Below are positions 1-9,631 of a stretch of 64,000 nucleotides of DNA, piece by piece. The stretch covers positions 1,736,001-1,800,000 of the forward strand of contig NC_083674.1 in the NCBI RefSeq assembly GCF_030384665.1, in the 5' to 3' direction. The notes beneath the pieces are model-generated. The model did not search any database. It worked only from the letters and a program-made list of their open reading frames with translations, and was not told the DNA's origin. The stretch's first letter is position 1, and every line of letters starts with the position of its first letter. The position numbers and the translations under genes were made by a program. The DNA comes from Lodderomyces elongisporus (taxonomy: Eukaryota > Ascomycota > Pichiomycetes > Serinales > Debaryomycetaceae).

Positions 1-281
1 CGATACTGGAGAGTTATGGTTTAAGTAAAGATCCTCTAGTGTCTGTTAAGTGCGATTTTGACTTGGTGGAGAATACTATGAATTCAATAACTGCTGGTTG
101 CAAAAGCTTTATCGATAAATTTAGATACAAAGAAGTTGTTAGGCGGGATACAAGTCAGCTATGGTGGAAGTTTATTTTAATTTCAAAGACAATAGGGTTG
201 AAGATGTCCAAAAAGATGATTGTAAAGATTGAAAAGTTATTGAGACAAGCCGAAAATGTAGAGTCCAGTGCCGCATACTAA
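1..281 (+). CDS. 3' end of an unrecognised gene (partial)
   Basis: An open frame enters from the left edge with its first full codon at base 3 and stops at TAA 279-281, leaving about 92 residues. No in-frame stop precedes it, so the start lies outside the window. The visible C-terminus is mostly helical and basic towards the end, with segments such as DLVENTMNSITAGCKSFIDKF and KMSKKMIVKIEKLLRQAEN, and finishes VESSAAY. The second codon visible is CTG, which would be serine in this clade. I do not recognise the family. It is followed by a pyrimidine-rich 3' region. Confidence 0.6.
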   Translation, partial: ILESYGLSKDPLVSVKCDFDLVENTMNSITAGCKSFIDKFRYKEVVRRDTSQLWWKFILISKTIGLKMSKKMIVKIEKLLRQAENVESSAAY

Positions 282-897
282 GAAAAAACAACAGGGGGAG
301 AGAGTGTGTGTGTGAAAGAGGGAAAGAGAAATGAGTGGGGGTGTGGAACACTTGTTTGGGCCTGGTCTCTTTTAACTGGTTGGTGCCTTATCTGAAAGCG
401 GCGTTTGTAGAAGATTTGAATTAAATTTTTTATTTTTTTTTTCTTTTCTTGTTCATCTTGTTGGTTTATTTTAACATTGGTTTTAGAGAAACTGTTTTAA
501 TTGACCTTCCTCAGCACTTGAATAGTAGTTGAACAATAAGATTTGTATATGTTCTAGGTCGAGACTTTGGTGTAGATGTTGAGGGGTATGAGTTGCCGTT
601 AAGGGGTCTACAGTGATTATGTGCTTTTGTGAAAATAAAAGTAGAATAAAAGTTTTGTAAGGGTTGGCATAATCTATGAAAAATGGCCGCACCAATTTCT
701 TTCTCTCTCTCTCTCTCTATTTTTTTTTTTTTTTTGTCAGTTATCTTTTGTTGTGGCGAGAATCAAGATAAATTTGGTGAAAAAATGGACCTCCCGCCCA
801 ACCTTTTTCCCATTTTAGTCCAGACCCCGCTAAGGATATTAGCGCGTCAGAAGGAATCTAAAGATGAAAGAAGGATAGAAAGAGAAAGAGAGAGAGC

Positions 898-935
<38 letters not shown>

Positions 936-1187
936 GAGAGAACTTGTGTGTGTGTGTGTTTGTGAATCTAAAAAATTCGCGTTCGAGTTATCTTCAACAC
1001 ATTTAGTTTCTGACTTTAAACTTTAGATTCTATGCCACTTTTTCATTTTCACTTTATTTTTTTCTTAACTCAACTTTGATAGATAGATTATATTAAAGAC
1101 ATCGAGTGCCTACTAAGTTTGATATACTCAGTAAATAGAGATAGAGAGAAACTCTGTGTGTCTGTGTGTCTGTGTCAAGTACAAACA
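282..1187. other. Intergenic region with GA/GT microsatellite
   Basis: About 900 bases between the partial gene and the ketopantoate-reductase-like gene. It holds T-rich tracts near 425-445 and 715-735, a long (GA)n/(GT)n block, and no conserved ORF. The proximal part is presumably the promoter and leader of the gene at 1188; short GTGTCT repeats lie just before its ATG. Confidence 0.6.
877..960. repeat. (GA)n then (GT)n microsatellite
   Basis: An almost uninterrupted GA tract, broken by a few GC steps, runs to about base 940 and passes into a short (TG)n tract. It lies some 230 bases upstream of the next ATG. An ORF through it is only the product of the repeat. Confidence 0.9.
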
Positions 1188-2243
1188 ATGGCGAAACCTA
1201 AGGTATTAATAATTGGTTCAGGTGGTGTGGGTACTATTAGTGCCTTGTCTTTAACGCACAATGGTGCTTCGGACGTGACATTGGTGGTCCGCTCAGATTA
1301 CGATTTGATTCAGGAAAAGGGGTTCTCGATAAATTCGTGTACATATGGTGAACTTAAAGGCTGGAGACCACATCATGTTGCACGTTCTGCAAAGGAGGCA
1401 AGGGAAGAATTCGGGCCCTTTGATTATATCTTACTCACAACAAAGAATGTCCCTGATGGCCCAATTACATGTGAGGATATTATTGCGCCGGCTATCTCTA
1501 ACTCCGGTAAAGAAGTGATTATTCTTTTGCAGAATGGTATTTACATTGAAAAGCCAATGTTCAAAAGATTTCCTGGTCATTTGATTCTTAGTGGTGTTTC
1601 GCATATCGCAAGCACATCATATCATGGACATATTGACAATAAAGGTATGGATGCGGTGTTTTTAGGGGATTTTCAAAAGCCCAGCATACACCCCGACTCT
1701 GCCGAAAAGATCCAAGAGTTTATATCGATATATCATAATCATGGGCTCAACAAGATTCAAGTAGATGAAGATGTGCAAAAGACAAGGTGGGAGAAACTCA
1801 TGTACAATAGTGTTTTCAACCCCATCACTGCTATTGTTGACTTGGATGTCAATAGCTTGCAGATAAATAATGCCAATGATGAACTCATCAGACCTGCAAT
1901 GAAGGAAGTGATTGCAATCGCCAAAAGTGTTGGTGTAGAGTGCGATCCTTCAATCATTGAGAAGTTTGTGCATATTGGAGATGGTCTTTTCTATAGTCCG
2001 CTGATGTGTGTCGATATGAGGAAGAAGCAGTTGATGGAGCTAGAAGTCATCTTGGGTAACCCCATCAGAGTTGCCAAGGAAAATAATGTTGCCGTGCCAA
2101 TATTGAATGTGATCTACTCGCTCATGAAGATGGTGCAGTTTAGACTCAAGGAAGAAAGAAAAATGTTTACAATAAACCACGAAGATTTTAAGGGAAACTC
2201 GGACGATTATCCAAAAGTTTTTGCAGAAAAATACCAACATTAA
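1188..2243 (+). CDS. Ketopantoate reductase family protein (ApbA/PanE, YDL144C-like)
   Basis: Predicted 351-residue NADP-dependent oxidoreductase of the 2-dehydropantoate 2-reductase family, whose known reaction reduces ketopantoate to pantoate for coenzyme A synthesis. The N-terminus has the Rossmann motif GSGGVG at residues 10-15. The C-terminal helical domain carries RWEKLMYNS with the expected catalytic lysine at 203, then FNPITAI. The family motif SM-x-x-D is present as [CTG]MCVD, with CTG at codon 272 (bases 2001-2003). Reading that codon as serine restores PSM, so this gene supports CUG-Ser decoding. The start is the first ATG, in the context CAAACAATGG; the frame is open further upstream but has no ATG there. 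The fungal branch resembling yeast YDL144C is uncharacterised, so the true substrate may not be ketopantoate. Confidence 0.85.
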   Translation: MAKPKVLIIGSGGVGTISALSLTHNGASDVTLVVRSDYDLIQEKGFSINSCTYGELKGWRPHHVARSAKEAREEFGPFDYILLTTKNVPDGPITCEDIIAPAISNSGKEVIILLQNGIYIEKPMFKRFPGHLILSGVSHIASTSYHGHIDNKGMDAVFLGDFQKPSIHPDSAEKIQEFISIYHNHGLNKIQVDEDVQKTRWEKLMYNSVFNPITAIVDLDVNSLQINNANDELIRPAMKEVIAIAKSVGVECDPSIIEKFVHIGDGLFYSPLMCVDMRKKQLMELEVILGNPIRVAKENNVAVPILNVIYSLMKMVQFRLKEERKMFTINHEDFKGNSDDYPKVFAEKYQH

Positions 2244-3035
2244 TCAACAATTGGAGGTACCAGACCAAACCACCTTTGCGTTTTCTTGTCTCTTTTGTTC
2301 TATTTTTTTTTTTTACTCTGTTCTTGCTTTTTTTCATTTTGTTTCCCTGTGTCTCTTCCTCTTTCTCTTCTGCCTCTTTTTACCTCGTAATACTTTAAAG
2401 ATAAATGACAGAAAGTGAACTTTTGCTTGTTTTCTTTTTCCCCAAAGAAAACAAAAATTATCAAATAATGCAATAATCTTTATATAATGAATAGGTACAA
2501 GGAAGAATAGGGGGCAGTGTGTGTGGGGGGCAGTGTGTGGGGGCAGTGTGGAGGAAGCCAATACTTAATAACTTTAAATTCCTCTTCTTTCCTTTTGTGT
2601 GTGTGCGTGTGCTTCTTTCTACTTTTCTCTCCCTCTCCCTCTCCATCTCCGTCTCTGTCTCTGTCTCTTTTCTTTTGTTATCAGTGCCATGTGACACAAT
2701 CATTTGAGTGCAACCCTTCTAAATCCTCTCCTTCCAATATCAAAAATTACTTCAAGTTCTAAGCCCACCAGTGCTGTTACTAATCCGATCTTTCTCTATG
2801 AAGAAGAAGAAGAAAAAAAAAAAAATCTGTTTCCAAACCACAGTTTTACTTTTGATTAATTATCTCTCCTTTTTTTTTTCTTTTCTTTTTTTTTTTCTTG
2901 ACCTTTTCCCTTTCGATTTTTCCTTTTTATTTTTCCAATCTCTTGATCTCCTTGAACATACCTTTTTATACCACCCTTCTCATACTTTTTTTTTTCTTTT
3001 TTAATCCTTCCGCCTCATTCATTATCTCACTAGTT
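2244..3035. other. Intergenic region with G-rich and CT-rich repeats
   Basis: About 790 bases downstream of the reductase gene and upstream of the transporter gene. It contains T-rich tracts, a G-rich minisatellite at 2510-2554, a CTCCCT/CTGTCT tract near 2625-2670 and a long T-rich leader just before the transporter ATG. No conserved ORF was seen. Confidence 0.6.
2510..2554 (+). repeat. G-rich GGGGGCAGTGTG minisatellite
   Basis: Three imperfect copies of GGGGGCAGTGTGTG give runs of five, six and five G separated by about nine bases, followed by GG-A-GG. The G-rich strand could form a two- or three-layer quadruplex. Confidence 0.75.
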
Positions 3036-4487
3036 ATGACAAGTGTAAAGGATGATGCTAATCACGATGCTTCTACCGCAAACACACTTTTGAATCATCA
3101 ACCTTTGGTGCAGGACCCTATGGTGCTTGAAACTTATGATGACGCCACACAAGTTGAGACACCATTGGCTGTGCCAATCACTGGTGACCATTTCGATCGC
3201 ATCAGAACAAACTCATTGGACTCCTTCGATATCAATGGCGAGGACTGGGAACACCCAGGTCATGTGGGCACTAACACCACATCCGTCTCCTCAAAATTAC
3301 TGCTATTCATTCTGAAAACCCGACAGTTTTATCATTACGTCATCTTACCCAATGTTGGACTCGCCCTTCTTCTTTTATCGCAGTTTCTCAATAGTATTAT
3401 GGTGACGACTTGCAAATTACTCGTCACCGATAAAGACTTTAATGTCCCCATCCATCCCTTGCAAATCTTATTTATTCGAATGTTTGTCACCTACATTTGC
3501 TGCTTGATATATATGGGTGTCACACGATCCGTTGAGGATGCACCTTTTGGCCCACCCAGAGTTCGTAAACTTTTAGTGATGAGAGGACTCGTTGGTTTTT
3601 TTGGTGTTTTTGGAATGTACTTTTCATTGCAATATTTGAGTCTATCAGATGCAGTGGCAATCACTTTTTTAGTGCCAATGTTCACCGCATTTTTGGCCTT
3701 TGTCATCTTGAAAGAAAGTTACTCCATTTTGGAAGGAGTCTGCTCCTTCCTCTCGTTAGGAGGTGTCTTGCTTATTGCGAAACCATCCTTCTTGTTTGGC
3801 GATGAGCCTGCCAAAGAAAATGATGGTGACGAAACTGTCGAGAGTGCTTCTTCCGGTAAAAGAATCTTGGCCACTGTTGTTGGGCTTATTGGTGTATGTG
3901 GTGCCTCGTGCGTCTATATCGTTTTGCGGAAAATTGGAATGCACGCCCATCCATTGCTCTCGGTGAGCTACTTTGCCTTGACTTGTTGTGTAGTGACCTT
4001 TGCTTCCATTTTGGTAATACCTTCCCTTTCATTCGTGCTTCCATCAAATGGGTACCAATGGTTCCTATTCAGTGTGATTGGAATATCAGGTTTTTTCATG
4101 CAGTTTAGCTTAACTGCAGGCGTGCAACGAGTGAAAGCGTCGCGTGCATCATTAATGGCGTACACCGGAATGGTGTTTGCCATTATATGGGACTTGACCA
4201 TATGGCATCATCTTCCAGGAATCTTATCCTTCCTTGGTATTGCGTTGATCATTGGTAATGCTGTAATCATTTTGAAATTTAAGCCAGAATACAAAGAGGA
4301 AACTAACGCAGATGCAAAAGATTCTGATATGGAGAGAAATGGTGCTTACGATAAGATTGGTAATGACCCAATTGCGATGCAGGATTTCATCATCACTGAT
4401 GATGACGACGACGAAAATGAAAATGATGATGACGTCTCGGATGAGGATACTACTTCAGCCCGTAATAAAGAGCCAAAAAGACACTAA
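3036..4487 (+). CDS. EamA/DMT-family membrane transporter
   Basis: Predicted 483-residue polytopic membrane protein of the drug/metabolite transporter superfamily, resembling the yeast YMR253C/YPL264C group. A hydrophilic N-terminal tail of about 90 residues precedes roughly ten hydrophobic segments arranged as two EamA repeats. The first repeat contains the segment LSLSDAVAITFLVPMFTAFL and the second ends at LIIGNAVIILKF. The C-terminal tail is strongly acidic (DDDDDENENDDD near residue 455). The substrate is unknown. The start is the first ATG of the frame; about 45 upstream codons are open but have no ATG and derive from the T-rich leader. Several CTG codons (for example bases 3300-3302 and 3312-3314) would be serine in this clade. 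Confidence 0.85.
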   Translation: MTSVKDDANHDASTANTLLNHQPLVQDPMVLETYDDATQVETPLAVPITGDHFDRIRTNSLDSFDINGEDWEHPGHVGTNTTSVSSKLLLFILKTRQFYHYVILPNVGLALLLLSQFLNSIMVTTCKLLVTDKDFNVPIHPLQILFIRMFVTYICCLIYMGVTRSVEDAPFGPPRVRKLLVMRGLVGFFGVFGMYFSLQYLSLSDAVAITFLVPMFTAFLAFVILKESYSILEGVCSFLSLGGVLLIAKPSFLFGDEPAKENDGDETVESASSGKRILATVVGLIGVCGASCVYIVLRKIGMHAHPLLSVSYFALTCCVVTFASILVIPSLSFVLPSNGYQWFLFSVIGISGFFMQFSLTAGVQRVKASRASLMAYTGMVFAIIWDLTIWHHLPGILSFLGIALIIGNAVIILKFKPEYKEETNADAKDSDMERNGAYDKIGNDPIAMQDFIITDDDDDENENDDDVSDEDTTSARNKEPKRH

Positions 4488-4783
4488 CTTTTTTATAAAA
4501 AAAAAAAGAAAGAAAATTAAAGATAAAGAATGAAAAAAGAAACTAAAAATGTAGGTATCCATTCTTTGAATCAACTTCATTTCAATTCCGTTTAGCTCAG
4601 TTTTATTCAGTTTTAGCACAACTTAGATGTATAGATTGTTAGAAATTATAGATTGTATTTTGAATAATTGATATCACGACTGTAATTACAATTAAATGGA
4701 ATAATCAGATATATATATTTAAAGAAATAAAAGGATCTTGGAAGTTACTCATGAGTTACCTACTGCTGATTGCTACAATAATC

Positions 4784-5161
4784 TTAGGATGGATTATTGT
4801 GAGATGAATGTGGGGAATTTTGACTATCTTGCTTTAACTGCAACCAATCCAACTCCTTTGCCGCTCGGTGCAACTGCAACGAACACCCATTAACATGGGT
4901 ATCCAATTTTTCAACATATTTATCACTCTCGTCTTTCAACTTTACCACATTTGAAATGAGCTTTCTGGAGTTGTTCAAGTTAACTTCAAGATATTCCAAC
5001 TTGAGGAAATCTTTCGAATTAGGATCTGAGGGGAGTGTCCGCAATTCCCTGACCCACTTCTGCCCATTTTCACTACTCGGTTGCCTATGATGTCCATGTG
5101 CACTATTTCCTGATAGTCCTGATTGTGGGTTGGGCAAACTTGCTGAATTTTGGCTACTCAT
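4784..5161 (-). CDS. Small hypothetical coiled-coil protein
   Basis: A 125-residue ORF beginning with ATG. The first 35 residues are polar and low in complexity (S, N, H, P). The middle, about residues 45-105, is predicted helical with heptad-like spacing (FLKLEYLEVNLNNSRKLI, VVKLKDESDKYVEKL, LQLHRAAKELDWL). The tail is rich in S, N and H. Size and architecture recall small subunits of BLOC-1/BORC-type or kinetochore complexes, but I do not recognise a specific family. It converges with the transporter gene (about 295 bases apart) and lies downstream of MRPL7 on the same strand. The compact charged core suggests a real protein rather than a chance ORF. Confidence 0.6.
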   Translation of the reverse strand: MSSQNSASLPNPQSGLSGNSAHGHHRQPSSENGQKWVRELRTLPSDPNSKDFLKLEYLEVNLNNSRKLISNVVKLKDESDKYVEKLDTHVNGCSLQLHRAAKELDWLQLKQDSQNSPHSSHNNPS

Positions 5162-5719
5162 GTATTTACTTTTTCATGGAAAATGGGAATGGGAAATGGG
5201 AAATGGGAAATGGTGAACGGTGTAGGTTGTACCTACCTATGGCTGAAAAGAAATTAAAATATACAAAAACAGTAGATAAATAAAATATATAAATAAAATA
5301 AAACTGATTGTAAACGATCCTCTTCTCGCGTGCGAAAGTTTACTGCTGCTTGATTTAGTTAGACTAACTACGCCAGTCGGTACAACGTATAGATTTAGGA
5401 TCTGCTTGCAAATACTTGAAAGGTAGGTTTAGACATGGCCATAAAACAGGTGATCTAGTTTTGATTTCAAAAGAAAAAAAAAACCATACGTATACGCTTA
5501 TGTATATACGTAATCATGCACTTGGAGAGCAAACTATATTGTCATTTAAGTGTTTGCACTCTTCTGACAGGTAAGAATTCATTCTAAACAGTTGAACGTA
5601 TTTAAAGAACCAGGAAACCGCAGGTTTGTCAATGAGAAACAAGCAAAAAGGGAGAAGACAAACGGAAATAATCAACAATATAGCTTCTTTTAAAAGTGTA
5701 TGTATATTTACAATATGGG
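5162..5719. other. Intergenic region between MRPL7 and the coiled-coil gene
   Basis: About 560 bases. Immediately upstream of the coiled-coil gene is a GGGAAAT repeat (5184-5213). The remainder is AT-rich with no ORF of note and no tRNA or other RNA that I can support. Confidence 0.55.
5184..5213 (+). repeat. GGGAAAT heptanucleotide repeat
   Basis: About four copies of GGGAAAT, the first lacking one A, lie in the 5' leader of the minus-strand gene that starts at 5161. Confidence 0.85.
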
Positions 5720-6592
5720 TTATCTACGACGTTGGTTTCTAAAAACAAATCCGTACGTACTTAACAAGGTCTTTGCCTGTGCATCGGTTGGTGCCGTTGT
5801 CTTGAATGTAATGTGTACACCATTTAAGTTTGGGAAAATCTCTTGATAGTGTTCAAACTCGGGGAAAAATTGCATATCCTCTGCATTCAATCCAAAGCTG
5901 ATATTACCGTTTCTGTCTCCCGAAGTTGGACGAATACCTCTAAGGGCTCTGATTCTTGGCAAGACCAACTCGGTCAAAGTCGTGATAAACTGGTTCATAT
6001 CTCTATCGAAAAGCTCTACTTTGGCACCACATGGTCTTCCTCTTCTTACTTTCCAGTTCAAGATGTTCAGTTTACCATATACTATTTTGGGCTTGACATT
6101 GGTCATCACGGCTAATTGCAATCTATTGGAGATGTTTAGCCAAGGGTGTTCCGCTGTGTGTTTGTTATAAGATTGAACAACAATGCTGGTCAATTTTGGT
6201 ACGTTTTCATTTGTCACTGGTACAATATCCTTGATTGGTCTTGTGCCTCCAGCAGGTTTTCTTAATCCTCTGTATAATTTATATGGAGAATCAACACCCC
6301 ATGATCTCAATTTGTTACCCACAAGCCTCTTTGAGTTGTGTCTGTAGAAATGAAGCATGAGATCTGACTCCAAAGTGTTTCTGTAGTGGTCCGCCACACG
6401 ATCTTGTGCAATCTCTGTCGGCTTGTATTTCACTGAGCGGATATCATCGGTAGGTAATATCAAGTTTTGCAAATCCGGCTTCAATTTTGCTTTTTCAACC
6501 TTGACCAAATGGTGAACAGGCAAGACTGTCGAGTAGTTGGTACTTAGAGCCACCCTTGAGCTCGAGAACTGACGTACAAAAGACCTCTGCAT
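5720..6592 (-). CDS. MRPL7: Mitochondrial large-subunit ribosomal protein uL5m (MRPL7)
   Basis: Predicted 290-residue mitochondrial ribosomal protein of the L5 family, close to the length of yeast Mrpl7. It begins MQRSFVRQFSSSRVALS, a typical basic, serine-rich mitochondrial presequence. The C-terminal half is the L5 domain, with VTNVKPKIVYGKLNILNWKVR-like and RGRPCGAKVELFDRDM segments, then LPRIRALRGI and the conserved NGNISFGLNAEDMQFFPE and GVHITFKTTA motifs. The protein should sit in the central protuberance of the mitochondrial large subunit near 5S-equivalent contacts. The start is the first ATG; the frame is open upstream only through non-ATG codons, and using this ATG puts the presequence at the N-terminus. 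A separate mitochondrial-ribosome regulatory element was not identified. Confidence 0.92.
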   Translation of the reverse strand: MQRSFVRQFSSSRVALSTNYSTVLPVHHLVKVEKAKLKPDLQNLILPTDDIRSVKYKPTEIAQDRVADHYRNTLESDLMLHFYRHNSKRLVGNKLRSWGVDSPYKLYRGLRKPAGGTRPIKDIVPVTNENVPKLTSIVVQSYNKHTAEHPWLNISNRLQLAVMTNVKPKIVYGKLNILNWKVRRGRPCGAKVELFDRDMNQFITTLTELVLPRIRALRGIRPTSGDRNGNISFGLNAEDMQFFPEFEHYQEIFPNLNGVHITFKTTAPTDAQAKTLLSTYGFVFRNQRRR

Positions 6593-7057
6593 GACTTGTT
6601 GAAGTTTAATATAGTCTACCAGTATTGGCTTGAGCTCAGACAAATTCTTTCTTTCTCTATTTGTTTCGTCCTCTCTACCACCCTCTCTTTCTCTCTTTCT
6701 TCCTTCCTTCTCTTTCTTTTTGTTCTTTTTCTTCCTTTGTTACTTGAGACAAAAGATTTTTGGGAAAATAATTTTTCAACGTGGTAGCGCAACTGGTAGT
6801 CCTCATTTCGTGTAAGTTTTTTTTTAAAAAAAATTGTAAACTAATGATATTTTAAACCAAACAGCCAGTGTTCAACCAACAAGCTCACATCTAGGTTTGA
6901 AAGAGTATTAGGTTCATGATATATGGACATAGATTTACAAAGAAATTTGAGAAAAAGAAAAGAAACAAAAAAACAGTTTTTTTTTTCCAGTCCAACATTG
7001 TTTGAAAGGGGATGGAAAAAATAATAAAATCCTGCAACACTAAGTGAAGAGGTTCGC

Positions 7058-7090
7058 AAATGGAAATGGAAATGGAATTGGAAATGGAAA
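7058..7090 (+). repeat. GGAAAT hexanucleotide repeat
   Basis: Five or so copies of GGAAAT with one GGAATT variant. Confidence 0.8.
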
Positions 7091-7376
7091 AGAAGTAGAC
7101 GAATGGGAAAAAGTTTGCATTACCTAGGTTCGTAGTAGGTTTTTATATCATAAAGGACCATACAAATACCTAGAAGTAATACCAGTACACTTTGTAAAAT
7201 TATTCAAATTCAAATGTCAATTTTACACAACAATTTATTTTTTTTATATAACTTGATTGTACGTTTTTCTTTTCCTTCTCCAAAAAAACTCGGGCTCTGG
7301 TTTGGTCCTTCACCTTCATTATCATTTCCATCATCATTTGCATCATCATTACACTTCATCAATTCGCAATATTACG

Positions 7377-7445
7377 GGAAAGAAAGAAAGAAAAAAAACA
7401 AAACAAAAGAAAAGAAAAGAAAAGAAAGGAAAAGAAAGGAAAAAA
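7377..7445 (+). repeat. (GAAA)n purine microsatellite
   Basis: Imperfect GAAA/GGAAAA repeat about 70 bases long, purine on the plus strand. Confidence 0.8.
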
Positions 7446-7939
7446 CTATACTGGCCTGCGCGTTAAACTTGCCTACCTGTTTGCAACAAAACAACTACAA
7501 GTAAATATCTTTTGTCAAATGTAAATCTCTTTTGTAAAATAGCGCAAAGTATTTTTTGTATGAATAAACTTCCGGTCCGTAAGCAAAACTCACGAACCAC
7601 GACTAATACCTGAGCAGGAGATCTTGAATACAAAAAACTTATATTGTCACACTTAAATTGCAAAAGCTAATCTACTGAACCTAGCAATTTAGAACAAATA
7701 AGTTACAAACTAAGTGATAGAGAAATCCAAACCAAAAAAAAAAAAGAAAAGAAAAGACAGAAAAGAAAGAAAAGAAAGAAAAAAAAAACATAAAAAAACA
7801 GGGACAGGCAATCTCTTCCCAACTTTCTTAGTCCCCATCCTTCTGCTTCTGTTTCATCGAAAAATCTTTGACTCCATTAATCTTTTGTCAACCACTCGTT
7901 TACTTTCCGCGTTTGTTCCACCCAATTCTCAGCTGAAGA

Positions 7940-9514
7940 ATGAAATTTGCGTTGCCGGACGATCTCGGCAACAGTGTTGTGATGGCAGTTGACCAACGGC
8001 CATCAATTGAGACGTTTGATTCATCTACAGGTTCATCTTCTAATTTACCTACTGATCTTGCAATCGATAATCGTGCTATTCATGCTCGCGCTGTTCCAAT
8101 ATATCCTATTGTACCTCGCAGTGTTTATAGCTCTCCCGATGATAATATTAAGTCGATGCAAACAGCTATTAATGACTACACAAGCCATTATATAGAGCAA
8201 AGAAGAAATGAGTCTATTGAGCGTGATATGTATACCGCTGAACTTATTCAAACTGTAATTAATTTATCGCAAGTAAACATTTCCAAGTTCAATGAGCAGG
8301 TGGATAACCGAATAGAGTCACAGAGACGAGAGGTACAAGATATCATAGCTAAAGAAAAAGAAAGAATACGACTTGAGCAAGAAGAGCAAGAGCGGCAGCG
8401 TAGATTGAAGGAAGAGGCAAGATTAAAAAAATTAGAGGAGGAACGACGAAAAAAGAAAGAAGAAGAGGAGCGTAAGGAAAAAGAGCGTCAGCGAATTGAG
8501 GCAGAAAGAAAACGAAAGGAAGAAGAAAGACAGAGAAAGGAAGAGGAAAAAATAAAGTTGGAAAAGGAGCAACAGAAAGCCCTTGAAGCTGAAGAGTTGA
8601 AAAAACAACAAGAAAAAGCAAGGAATTCAAACTTTACGGATTTCAATAGCGTTGAAAAAGAATTTTACAAGTACAAAAACGATATTGAAGACATCAAGAA
8701 AAACGTTAAGGAGCAAGTTAATCAGAACAAGGAACTCAAACGCCAAGTTAATACTCATAAGAGAAAGATTAACCCGAAATTCGGCCAACTTTCGAGCTCT
8801 TTATCTCACACGGAACAGCTTACTTCTGAAGTATTAGCACTAGTTGATCCAGTTAAGCAATTTGACGATCTTGCATTTAAATGGATCCTTAATTACATTG
8901 CAAAGGCAATAGTGCATCAAGCAGAAACCGAAGTTATTGTGCGACCGTTTGCTGCTTTGCCGCTTGCCATTTTGGCCAATAGATTGCTAACGAGATACTC
9001 TGAGTTTGAATATTTCCTCTCGGCACGTTTTGTCAAGAAATGTCCCTACATCATAGGTTTCACTGACCCGATGACCACTGTTGAAGGTAGATTGCGTATG
9101 AACTGGAAAAGATTCGGAGAGAATGATTGGGAGAGCGAAGTTAAGTATGATGAAAGAGTTGCCGGTATTTGCACCGTGTGGGCGGTTTTGTCTCGGATGC
9201 AATCGGAGCATCAAGAGTATGGTATCTTTTCAAATGCGTCGAGCTGGCAGTTTGCCGCTAGGACATTAAACACTAATGTGCTGTTATTAAGAAATACTCA
9301 TTTCGAGTTGTTGGCTAATTGGTGGGAGGCCGGCGCAGCTCAGTTTCAGCAAGTATTTGGACGGCAAGCAATTAAAGTCATGAAATTAATGGTTATTGAA
9401 CTTACTAATGCTGTTGCTGATAAAAAATTTCCGTCTGCAGCAAGATTGAGGTTGCTTGGTGAGGAGTGGTTAAATTCTGGTCGCATAAAGTCGTTAAAAG
9501 AAATGGAGGCCTAG
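7940..9514 (+). CDS. GLE1: Nucleoporin / mRNA export factor GLE1
   Basis: Predicted 524-residue Gle1, the cytoplasmic-face nuclear pore factor that, with inositol hexakisphosphate, activates the DEAD-box helicase Dbp5 in mRNA export. The N-terminus MKFALPDD resembles the yeast start MRFVFDE. Residues about 115-230 form a long highly charged coiled coil of E, K, R and Q, as in the family. The C-terminal HEAT-like Gle1 domain starts near residue 270 with HKRKINPKFGQL, followed by WILNYIAKAIVHQAETEV, KKCPYIIGFT and NTHFELLANWWEAGA, all recognisable family signatures. The length is close to the yeast protein. The gene converges with PDS5, with only 117 bases between stops. The CTG codon in NVLLLRNTHF would read as serine. 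Confidence 0.95.
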   Translation: MKFALPDDLGNSVVMAVDQRPSIETFDSSTGSSSNLPTDLAIDNRAIHARAVPIYPIVPRSVYSSPDDNIKSMQTAINDYTSHYIEQRRNESIERDMYTAELIQTVINLSQVNISKFNEQVDNRIESQRREVQDIIAKEKERIRLEQEEQERQRRLKEEARLKKLEEERRKKKEEEERKEKERQRIEAERKRKEEERQRKEEEKIKLEKEQQKALEAEELKKQQEKARNSNFTDFNSVEKEFYKYKNDIEDIKKNVKEQVNQNKELKRQVNTHKRKINPKFGQLSSSLSHTEQLTSEVLALVDPVKQFDDLAFKWILNYIAKAIVHQAETEVIVRPFAALPLAILANRLLTRYSEFEYFLSARFVKKCPYIIGFTDPMTTVEGRLRMNWKRFGENDWESEVKYDERVAGICTVWAVLSRMQSEHQEYGIFSNASSWQFAARTLNTNVLLLRNTHFELLANWWEAGAAQFQQVFGRQAIKVMKLMVIELTNAVADKKFPSAARLRLLGEEWLNSGRIKSLKEMEA

Positions 9515-9631
9515 CACTAGTGAAAATAATGAAATTTATAATGATAAAATTTACAAAGTGGACTGACTACGATAGACTAAAATAAATTGCGTTGACTTCT
9601 TTGATTAAATGGTTGTCGCTAATACTTAAGG

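Larger units (their letters stand above)
6593..7939. other. Divergent intergenic region between MRPL7 and GLE1
   Basis: About 1.35 kb between two divergent genes. It contains a CT-rich MRPL7 leader (6650-6740), a GGAAAT repeat (7058-7090), a GAAA-rich block (7377-7445) and an A-rich GLE1 leader (7730-7800). A match to the tRNA A box occurs near 6786 but has no B box. No coding potential beyond repeat-derived ORFs was seen. Confidence 0.55.

Noticed and set aside
683..1006. 107-residue ORF with an arginine/glutamate repeat
   Set aside because: It is a direct translation of the GA microsatellite.
6784..6815. tRNA A-box match TAGCGCAACTGG
   Set aside because: No B box or cloverleaf is found within the normal distance.
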